This document shows positions 57,985 through 64,000 of a stretch of 64,000 nucleotides of DNA, piece after piece. A program made the position numbers and the translations under genes. The DNA is from Caulobacter sp. Lineage in GTDB: Bacteria > Pseudomonadota > Alphaproteobacteria > Caulobacterales > Caulobacteraceae. The stretch lies in assembly GCA_017745235.1 (NCBI GenBank), contig JAGHZU010000012.1, positions 1-64,000 of the forward strand, given 5' to 3'. The notes beneath the pieces are model-generated. The model did no database searches. It saw nothing but the letters and a program-made list of their open reading frames with translations, and had not been told where the DNA came from. Numbering within the stretch: the stretch's first letter is position 1; every line of letters begins with the position of its first letter.

Positions 57985-58764
57985 TCATATAGGACGTACC
58001 TGCATTTCTGTAACGCGCGCGACGACGGCAAGCATCACCTCGGACGCGCCGGCCGCCAGAAGCGCCCGCGCGCAGCCCTCGGCCGTGGCTCCGGTGGTCA
58101 GCACGTCGTCGACCAGCAGCACCCTGCGCCCTTCCACCGCGCGACGCCGTGATTCGGGGACCACGAAGGCGGCGGCCACGTTGCGGCGGCGACCGACGGC
58201 CGACTTGCCGCCCTGGCTTTCGGTGGCGCGACGCCGCGTGAGGGTGTCGGGCAGGTAGGGCCGTCCCGCCGCCCGGGCCAGCGGCCGGGCGACCTCCGCG
58301 GCCTGGTTGTATCGCCGCCTCAGCAGCCGCCAGCGGTGCGTGGGCACGGGCGCGATCACCTGGGCCTCGTCCAGCAGGTCGGCGGCCGAGCGCGACAGCC
58401 AGCGGGCGAAGAGGCCCGCCAGGTCGGTGCGGTCGGCGTGCTTGAGCTTCAGAATCAGGTCTCGCGAATGCTCGTCGTAGAGGCAGGCCGCCCGGGCCCG
58501 CGAGAAGGCGCGCGGCCGCGACTGGCACAGCACGCAGCGAACTTCGCCTGCATCGAAGGGAAACGGCGCGCCGCAGCCGTCGCAGACCGGCCCGTCCAGG
58601 AAAGTGATGCGGTTCCAGGCTCCGGCGGACAGGCCATGGCTCAGCGCGGCCTCGCCGTCGAAGGCGCGCGGCGGCAGGATCAGGTCCAGACACGCCCGGC
58701 CGAACGCCGTGATCTCAGGATGAGGTTTCCATGCCGCGCGAGAAGTCCCATCTTGCGCCGACAT
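57985..58764 (-). CDS. ComF-family phosphoribosyltransferase-like protein
   Basis: 259 aa. Zinc-ribbon-like Cys cluster at about 60-90 (CDGCGAPFPFDAGEVRCVLC), then the PRTase fold with the PRPP loop VLLVDDVLTTGATAEGCARAL. Named for the competence gene comF; the role in this organism is not known. ATG 58762-58764 shares the bases CATG with the divergent methyltransferase start. Confidence 0.87.
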   Translation of the reverse strand: MSAQDGTSRAAWKPHPEITAFGRACLDLILPPRAFDGEAALSHGLSAGAWNRITFLDGPVCDGCGAPFPFDAGEVRCVLCQSRPRAFSRARAACLYDEHSRDLILKLKHADRTDLAGLFARWLSRSAADLLDEAQVIAPVPTHRWRLLRRRYNQAAEVARPLARAAGRPYLPDTLTRRRATESQGGKSAVGRRRNVAAAFVVPESRRRAVEGRRVLLVDDVLTTGATAEGCARALLAAGASEVMLAVVARVTEMQVRPI

Positions 58765-59680
58765 GACCGCCCCCCTGCTCTTCGACCGCGCCCTGTTGCG
58801 CGCCCGCCTGGACCGCGCCGCCCCCGGCTTCGACGCCGCCGCCTTCCTGAAGGCGCGCGCGGCCGAGGATGTGGTGATGCGGCTGGAAGCCATACTGCGC
58901 GAGTTTCCCGTCGCGGTCGACCTGGGCGCGAGGAACGGCGCGTTCGCTCGCGCCCTGGCCGAGAGCGACGCGCGGGCCAAGGTGGGACTGCTGGTCGAGA
59001 CCGACCTGTCGCCGCGCATGCTGGCCGGTCGCGAGGGCGTGCGCGTGGTCGCCGACGAGGAGCGCCTGCCGTTCGGCGACGAGACCGTGGACCTGGCCGT
59101 CTCGACCCTGGCGCTGCACTGGACCAACGACCTGGTCGGCGCCCTGATCCAGGTGCGCCGCGCGCTCAAGCCCGACGGTCTGTTCGTGGGGGCCCTGTTC
59201 GGCGGGGCCACCCTGACGGAGCTGCGCCAGGCCTTGCTGGCCGCCGAGGACGAGATCACCGGCGGCGCCTTCCCGCGCGTCTCGCCGTTCGCCGACACGG
59301 TGGACGCCGCGGGCCTGCTTCAGAGGGCCGGATTCGCCCTGCCCGTGGCCGACAAGGATCGGGTGAAGGTGCGCTACGCCCACCCGATCGCCCTGCTCAA
59401 GGACCTGCGGGCCATGGGCGAGACCAGCGTGCTGATCGACCGCTCGCGCAAGCCGCTGAGCCGCCGGGTGCTGTTCCGGGCGCTTGAGATCTACCAGGAG
59501 CGGTTCGCAGAGGCCGATGGGCGCGTGCCGGCCACGTTCGAGATCATCACCGTCACCGGCTGGGCGCCGCACGAGCGCCAGCAGAAACCGCTACGTCCCG
59601 GTTCGGCGAAGATGCGCCTCGCCGACGCCCTGGGCACGACCGAACAGTCCGCCGGCGACAAGGCGGGCGGCGCAGGCTAG
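58763..59680 (+). CDS. SAM-dependent methyltransferase (NDUFAF5/BioC-like)
   Basis: 305 aa. SAM binding AVDLGARNGAFARALAES, then LPFGDETVDLAVSTLALHWTNDLVGALIQVRRALKPDGLFVGALFGG and the family C-terminus (RVKVRYAHPIALLKDLRAMGETSVL). This matches the alphaproteobacterial/mitochondrial NDUFAF5 group, linked to complex I assembly. Divergent from comF with no gap between starts. Confidence 0.88.
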   Translation: MTAPLLFDRALLRARLDRAAPGFDAAAFLKARAAEDVVMRLEAILREFPVAVDLGARNGAFARALAESDARAKVGLLVETDLSPRMLAGREGVRVVADEERLPFGDETVDLAVSTLALHWTNDLVGALIQVRRALKPDGLFVGALFGGATLTELRQALLAAEDEITGGAFPRVSPFADTVDAAGLLQRAGFALPVADKDRVKVRYAHPIALLKDLRAMGETSVLIDRSRKPLSRRVLFRALEIYQERFAEADGRVPATFEIITVTGWAPHERQQKPLRPGSAKMRLADALGTTEQSAGDKAGGAG

Positions 59681-59686
59681 GGCTCC

Positions 59687-59863
59687 CTAGCTTCCGGCCT
59701 TGGAATTGCTTTCCTCAAGGCGCTCGCTGACCCTGCCGAAGCTGATGCCGATCTTGTCCGAGGTCGAGGACATCAGGGCCATGACCGTCATGGCGATCAG
59801 GGCGACCAGAACGCCCAGCTCGACCGCCGTGGCGCCGCGCTCGTCGCGCAGGAAGCGGCTCAC
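59687..59863 (-). CDS. Flp-family type IVb pilin
   Basis: 58 aa from GTG 59861-59863. FLRDERGATAVELGVLVALIAMTVM has the Flp signature: a short leader, the G-A cleavage site, Glu at +5 (V-E-L), and the hydrophobic helix. The C-terminus is SSTSDKIGISFGRVSERLEESNSKAGS. It is processed by a prepilin peptidase. No pilus assembly genes are nearby. The GTG overlaps the NUDIX stop (GTGA), so translation is coupled. Confidence 0.85.
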   Translation of the reverse strand: MSRFLRDERGATAVELGVLVALIAMTVMALMSSTSDKIGISFGRVSERLEESNSKAGS

Positions 59864-60297
59864 AACAGGTCCCGCAGCCAGGCGACCAGCGGAAGGTCGG
59901 CCGGCGGCATCGGGTAGTCGGCAAGCTGACTTGGCTTCACCCATTTGAGCGCCTCGTGTTCCTTGGCGGTCACCAGTCCTTCCCAGCGCCGCAACAGGTA
60001 CAGTGGCATCAGTAGGTGAAAGGACTCGTAACCGTGGGACGCAAAAACGAAAGGCGCCAGGCAGGCCTGCGCCACCTTGATCCCCAATTCCTCGTCCAGT
60101 TCGCGGATCAGACACTGTTCGGGCGTCTCGCCGGGCTCGACCTTGCCGCCTGGAAACTCCCACAAGCCTTGTAGGGACTTGCCTTTGGGACGCTGGCAGA
60201 TCAGCACCCGGCCGTCGACGTCGATCATGGCGGCGGCGGCGACCAGGACGGTGGGCTTGGGGCCGGCGGGGGCTTGAGGTGCGGCGATTTGGCTCAT
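59860..60297 (-). CDS. NUDIX hydrolase (MutT-like)
   Basis: 145 aa. The Nudix box is GKVEPGETPEQCLIRELDEELGI (G-x5-E-x7-REUxEE), with LWEFPG just before. Similar to 8-oxo-dGTPase MutT, with a C-terminal WVKPSQLADYPMPPADLPLV that fits. ATG 60295-60297. Confidence 0.9.
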   Translation of the reverse strand: MSQIAAPQAPAGPKPTVLVAAAAMIDVDGRVLICQRPKGKSLQGLWEFPGGKVEPGETPEQCLIRELDEELGIKVAQACLAPFVFASHGYESFHLLMPLYLLRRWEGLVTAKEHEALKWVKPSQLADYPMPPADLPLVAWLRDLL

Positions 60298-60411
60298 GCG
60301 CCTTAGTCGAACGCGGCGCGCCGCTTGGCAAGCGGCCTCGGCGCCGCCGAGCGTCAGCGGATCGTTCCGCGCCCCGGCGGCGTTTGCTTTCGGAGTCGAA
60401 AGGAGAACGTC

Positions 60412-60747
60412 ATGAGCGTCGATGATCGCCTGGTGAAGAGCGGCGTGCTGATCGGAACCAAGGTGCAGGACCCCTCGGGCCACAAGCTGGGCGTCATCCG
60501 CGAGGTGTTCATCGATCGGGACGCCGGCATAGGCCGCTTCGTGGCGGTCGAGCCTGCGGGCCTGTTCGCCCAGGGCGGCAAGTACCGCCCCCTGCCCTGG
60601 CGACTGCTGACCTACGACGACAAGCACGAGGCCTATGTGGTCGACCTGACCAAGGACCGCTTCAAGACGGCGCCGGCCTACGACCGCGACCAGCTCAACA
60701 GCGCCACCTATGGCTGGCCTGGCCAGGTCGAGCGGTATTTCGAGTAG
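60412..60747 (+). CDS. PRC-barrel domain protein
   Basis: 111 aa. The PRC-barrel pattern LIGTKVQDPSGHKLGVIREVFIDRDAGIGRFVAVEPAGLFAQGGKYRPLPWRLLTYDDKHEAYVVDLTKDRF is complete. Such proteins are often membrane- or stress-associated in alphaproteobacteria. AAAGGAGAACGTC is a strong ribosome site. Convergent with the TonB-like gene. Confidence 0.88.
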   Translation: MSVDDRLVKSGVLIGTKVQDPSGHKLGVIREVFIDRDAGIGRFVAVEPAGLFAQGGKYRPLPWRLLTYDDKHEAYVVDLTKDRFKTAPAYDRDQLNSATYGWPGQVERYFE

Positions 60748-60750
60748 CCG

Positions 60751-61602
60751 CTAGCGGGCGAACAGCAGGTCCGACCAGCGCCAGGCGCCCTTGCCGAGGG
60801 CCAGGCGCGCGCCGTTCTCGCCTTCGGCCAGGCGCACCACCACGGGCCCGCGCACGGCCATGGCCTTGCAGGCGGCGGGAGCGAAGGCGATCTCCAGCTG
60901 GATCACCTCGCGGATGCCCGTGAAGCCCTTGCCGGCCTGGGTCCCGCTGCGCACCCAGTCGCCGTTCCACACCACCAGGGCCCTGCCCGCGGCCACCGCC
61001 TCCGGGTGATCGCGGGCGACGTCGGCCTGGAAACGAGGCTTGCGGCGCAGCGCGTCCTGTACGCGGCGGGTCATGTTGCACTCGCCGCCGCCACCTCCGC
61101 CTCCGCCGCCGCTCCCCCCGCCGCCGTCGCCCGATCCGGACTCCGCCGTGCCGGCGCCCGCCAGTTCGGCGGCGCTGAGATAGACCGCCGGGGCCGGCGT
61201 GGGCTGGGGCGTGGGAGCCGCCGCCACCCGCTCGACATCCGGCGGCGGGGGCCGCTTGGCCAGGCGCGGGCTGGCCTTGGGCGCGGGAGCCGGCTTGCGC
61301 GGCGCGGCCTTGGGCGTAGCGGCCTTCACCGGCGCGGGCGGAGCCTTTTCAGGGGCCGGCGGCGCGGGCGGTTCGGGCGGCGGCGGTGGAGGCGGCGGCG
61401 GCTCGACCAGCGACACCACCATGGGCGTATCGGGCGGGGTGACCGGCCCCTCGATGCGGGCCGTCGTCAGCAGCAGCAAGCCCAGGCCGTGGCCCAGCAG
61501 ACTGACGCCCACGCCCAAGGCGCGCGCCAGCCTCCGGCGCGCGGGGCGCGGCGGCGACAGGTCCTCCAGAACCCCGGGCCGGGGGCGGCCATCGGCCGTC
61601 AT
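60751..61602 (-). CDS. TonB-like membrane-anchored protein with an atypical C-terminal domain
   Basis: 283 aa. One membrane helix (LARALGVGVSLLGHGLGLLLL, about 26-46), then a proline-rich periplasmic stretch (about 65-145), an extremely Gly-rich linker (about 155-173), and a final domain of about 110 residues. That domain starts ECNMTRRVQDALRRKPRFQADVARDHPEAV and ends WRWSDLLFAR. The overall plan is that of TonB/TolA, but the end does not carry the usual TonB YPx motif. Confidence 0.75.
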   Translation of the reverse strand: MTADGRPRPGVLEDLSPPRPARRRLARALGVGVSLLGHGLGLLLLTTARIEGPVTPPDTPMVVSLVEPPPPPPPPPEPPAPPAPEKAPPAPVKAATPKAAPRKPAPAPKASPRLAKRPPPPDVERVAAAPTPQPTPAPAVYLSAAELAGAGTAESGSGDGGGGSGGGGGGGGGECNMTRRVQDALRRKPRFQADVARDHPEAVAAGRALVVWNGDWVRSGTQAGKGFTGIREVIQLEIAFAPAACKAMAVRGPVVVRLAEGENGARLALGKGAWRWSDLLFAR

Positions 61603-61956
61603 GCTCGAACCGAAGCAGGTCTCATCCCTGCCTTCTTCAACGTGTTCCGCGTCAGGATCGTGGCGCCAAAGCGGCGGCCAACGCCATGAAAAGCCTTGCG
61701 AAGCTTGGCCTTGGGAGGCGTCGCCCTTGACTTCGCACCTGCAATAAACGATCTAGGGGCTGCGCCAGTCGGCGCTATTGGCGCTCCAGCCGCGTGAGGG
61801 ACCCTTCCGGTCCAGCCTGTCGAGCGCCTTGAGAGCTTCTCATCAGACCGCCCGTGTCACGCGGGGCGCTCCCCACCGACCCGCCGCCAGGCGAGCCGCG
61901 CGAGGACCGCATGCGCTCCCTCACGACTGCACTGGCGGCTGCATGAAAGACATTAC
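61603..61956. other. 354-bp region upstream of the RNA helicase
   Basis: No credible gene. TTGACT (61727-61732) and, 17 nt later, GATCTA (61750-61755) could be a sigma-70 type promoter for the helicase, but the -10 is poor. If used, the leader would be about 195 nt. Confidence 0.35.
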
Positions 61957-63390
61957 GTGACTCAATTCTCCGACCTCGGCCTCGCCAAGCCGCTGCTCAA
62001 GGCGCTGGCCGACAAGGGCTACACCCAGCCCACCCCCATCCAGGAAAAGGCCATCCCGATCGTCATGTCGGGCAAGGACCTGCTGGGCATCGCCCAGACG
62101 GGCACCGGCAAGACCGCCGCCTTCGCCCTGCCGATCCTGCACCGCCTGGCCGAGGACAAGAAGCAGGCTCCGCGCCGCGGCTTCCGCGCGCTGGTGCTGT
62201 CGCCGACCCGCGAACTGGCCACCCAGATCGCCGACAACTTCAAGGCCTACGGCGCCCACCTGGGCCTGACCGTGGCCACGATCTACGGCGGCGTGAAGTA
62301 CGGCCCGCAGATGAAGGCCCTGGCGGCCGGCGTCGACGTCGTCGTGGCCACTCCGGGCCGCCTGATGGACCACCTGGGCGAAAAGTCCGCCCACCTGAAC
62401 GGCGTCGAGATCTTCGTGCTCGACGAAGCCGACCAGATGCTCGACCTGGGCTTCGTGGTGCCGATCCGCAAGATCGCCAGCCAGTTGCCCAAGGAACGCC
62501 AGAACCTGTTCTTCTCGGCCACCATGCCGGGCGAGATCGGCAAGCTGGCCGGCGAGCTGCTCAAGGATCCGGCCCAGGTCTCGATCACGCCGCAGGCCAC
62601 CACCGTCGAACGCATCCAGCAGTCGCTGATCTTCGTCGAGGCCCAGCGCAAGCGCCCCCTGCTGGCCGAGGTGTTGAGCAATTTCGACGTCGAGCGCTCG
62701 ATCGTCTTCACCCGCACCAAGCGCGGCGCCGACCGGGTGGCCAAGTACCTGACCGCCAGCGGCATCGAGAGCGCCTCGATCCACGGCGACAAGACCCAGG
62801 GCCAGCGCGAGCGCGCCCTGGCGGCCTTCAAGGCCGGCGAGGTCAAGGCCCTGGTGGCCACCGACATCGCCGCCCGCGGCATCGACGTCAACGACATCAG
62901 CCACGTCATCAACTACGAGCTGCCCAACGTGCCGGAGGCCTATGTCCACCGGATCGGCCGCACCGCCCGCAAGGGCAAGGACGGCGTGGCCATCAGCTTC
63001 TGCTCGGACGACGAACGCAGCCTGCTGAAGGACATCGAGAAGGCCACCCGCCAGCGGATCCCCTCGTTCGACCGCCGCAACGACAAGTCGCTGGCGGCCG
63101 CTGCGGCCGTCGCCGACAAGCTGGCTCCGGCCGAAAAGCGCGTGGATCCCCGCAAGGCCGATCCGCGCAACGACGTCCCCTCGGAACTGCGCCGCCAGCG
63201 CAACCGCAACCGCAATCGCAACGGCGGCGGACAAGGCAAGAACGGCGGCGGTCGCCAGGGCGGCCAAGGCAAGGGCCAGAACCAGGTTCAAGGCCAGGGA
63301 CAGAACCAGGGCAAGGCGGGCGGCGGCGATTTCCGCGGCCCCAAGCGCGCGGCCGGCCCGGCCGAGAAGCGCTGGAGCCCCATCGACTAA
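61957..63390 (+). CDS. DEAD-box ATP-dependent RNA helicase (RhlE-like)
   Basis: 477 aa from a GTG at 61957. All DEAD motifs are present: Q motif (PTPIQEKAIPI), AQTGTGKT at 47-54, PTRELATQ, TPGR, D156-E-A-D, SAT (FSATMP) and HRIGRTARKG. The C-terminal tail of about 90 residues is low complexity (NRNRNRNGGGQGKNGGG..., GQNQVQGQGQNQG), which binds RNA. It is likely cold- or ribosome-related. No ATG fits better than the GTG. Confidence 0.93.
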   Translation: MTQFSDLGLAKPLLKALADKGYTQPTPIQEKAIPIVMSGKDLLGIAQTGTGKTAAFALPILHRLAEDKKQAPRRGFRALVLSPTRELATQIADNFKAYGAHLGLTVATIYGGVKYGPQMKALAAGVDVVVATPGRLMDHLGEKSAHLNGVEIFVLDEADQMLDLGFVVPIRKIASQLPKERQNLFFSATMPGEIGKLAGELLKDPAQVSITPQATTVERIQQSLIFVEAQRKRPLLAEVLSNFDVERSIVFTRTKRGADRVAKYLTASGIESASIHGDKTQGQRERALAAFKAGEVKALVATDIAARGIDVNDISHVINYELPNVPEAYVHRIGRTARKGKDGVAISFCSDDERSLLKDIEKATRQRIPSFDRRNDKSLAAAAAVADKLAPAEKRVDPRKADPRNDVPSELRRQRNRNRNRNGGGQGKNGGGRQGGQGKGQNQVQGQGQNQGKAGGGDFRGPKRAAGPAEKRWSPID

Positions 63391-63423
63391 GGTCGCACGC
63401 CTCGGCGCAGCCACCTGCAATAG

Positions 63424-63463
63424 CGGCCGCCCTACCCCATCCGGGGTAGCGGCGGCCGTTTTT
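63424..63463 (+). terminator. Terminator of the RNA helicase gene
   Basis: Arms CGGCCGCC-CTACCCC and GGGGTAG-C-GGCGGCCG pair over 15 bp with one bulged base, then GTTTTTC. It lies 34 bp after the stop. Confidence 0.8.
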
Positions 63464-63566
63464 CGTTCGGTTGGAACCCCATGCCCTGCGCGCGGCTTGA
63501 AACCCCGCGATCTGTGGGGTTTGCTGCGGGACGGCCGGCTTGTCGGTCGGGAAGGAACGCCCGGGT

Positions 63567-64000
63567 ATGGCCGATACCCATGACCTGGACCTTGGTGTCA
63601 GGGAACGCCCGCGCGCCGACATGGCCGCGCGGATAGAGGCGTTCGACTGGTCCGCCACGCCCCTGGGTCCGCGATCGGCCTGGTCGCCCCGGCTGACCAT
63701 GGCGGTCGAGATGATCACCGCCACCGACTTCCCCATGGCCCTGCGCTGGGGCCCCGAGCTGGTCCTGATCTACAACGACGCCTACGCCCCCATGCTGGGC
63801 GATCGGCATCCGGTCGTGCTCGGCGCCACCTTCCGCGACGCCCCGCCCACCTCCGCCGCGGACTCCGAGGGTCCCGAGCGCGAGATCCTCGCCGGCCTCA
63901 ACAAGGGCCAGCTCATCGAGGACCTGCCCCTGCCCACCGTTCATTACGTGGAGGGGGTCACCGAGGGCTATTTCACCATCCGCCTCAGCCCCCTGCCCGA
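63567..64000 (+). CDS. PAS-type sensor histidine kinase, 5' part (runs off right edge)
   Basis: ATG 63567 opens about 144 codons with no stop before the window ends. The N-terminus (FDWSATPLGPRSAWSPRLTMAVEMI; FPMALRWGPELVLIYNDAYAPMLGDRHPVVLGA) is a pattern common to PAS/GAF hybrid kinases with an N-terminal PAS. Kinase domains are not in the window, so the call rests on this N-terminal pattern. Confidence 0.65.
   Translation, partial: MADTHDLDLGVRERPRADMAARIEAFDWSATPLGPRSAWSPRLTMAVEMITATDFPMALRWGPELVLIYNDAYAPMLGDRHPVVLGATFRDAPPTSAADSEGPEREILAGLNKGQLIEDLPLPTVHYVEGVTEGYFTIRLSPLP

Overview
The window is a stretch of high-GC alphaproteobacterial chromosome that reads as a Caulobacter or a very close relative. 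The clearest marker is the flagellar block at the left: fliG-fliF-sciP-flgE-flgD-fliK on the minus strand facing flgK-flgL on the plus strand, with sigma-54 promoters and an IHF site between them. SciP, the CtrA-inhibitory protein, sits between fliF and flgE as in Caulobacter. No rRNA, tRNA, CRISPR array, insertion sequence or prophage was seen.

Layout. 1-10.7 kb: flagellar basal body, hook and hook-filament junction genes. 10.7-16.9 kb: mnmA, a TonB-dependent receptor, and an HxlR regulator (with a coupled 72-aa ORF) divergent from a thiolase. 16.9-25.2 kb: accessory genes, including an AmpR-like regulator divergent from a class A beta-lactamase, a MASE1 hybrid histidine kinase, a GST, and a LysR regulator divergent from two short-chain dehydrogenases. 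25.2-33.1 kb: an OmpA lipoprotein, clpB, an M48 lipoprotein protease, a DUF4893 protein, an M20 peptidase and a DUF4167 RNA-associated protein. 33.1-52.9 kb: a minus-strand housekeeping backbone (prmC, prfA, ispG, a RodZ-like gene, ptsP, lysC) interrupted by small accessory groups: MOSC, YihY and GNAT; a DUF1097/small-protein/hydrolase unit; ohr/ohrR; LysE/MocR; EamA/AraC. 53-64 kb: ubiG, two of the window's three small glycine-zipper surface proteins, the comF-grxC-nitrilase-DUF1178 operon, a methyltransferase, a NUDIX gene coupled to a Flp pilin, a PRC-barrel protein, a TonB-like protein, a DEAD-box RNA helicase, and the start of a PAS sensor kinase that runs off the right edge.

How it works together. 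The flagellar genes form a cell-cycle cascade: the MS-ring and switch genes are early, and SciP restrains CtrA. The hook and junction genes are switched on by sigma-54 from the divergent 7.2-7.6 kb region. Several accessory pairs are regulator/target modules with visible palindromes: ohr/ohrR, lysE/mocR, hxlR/thiolase and lysR/SDR. Small coupled ORFs (37.8 kb, 14.8 kb, 59.7 kb) and a possible leader ORF before flgK are the least explained parts. I did not find a convincing, wholly new multi-gene system. The most distinctive material is these small coupled ORFs, the tyrosine/arginine repeat glycine-zipper protein, and the paired operators.
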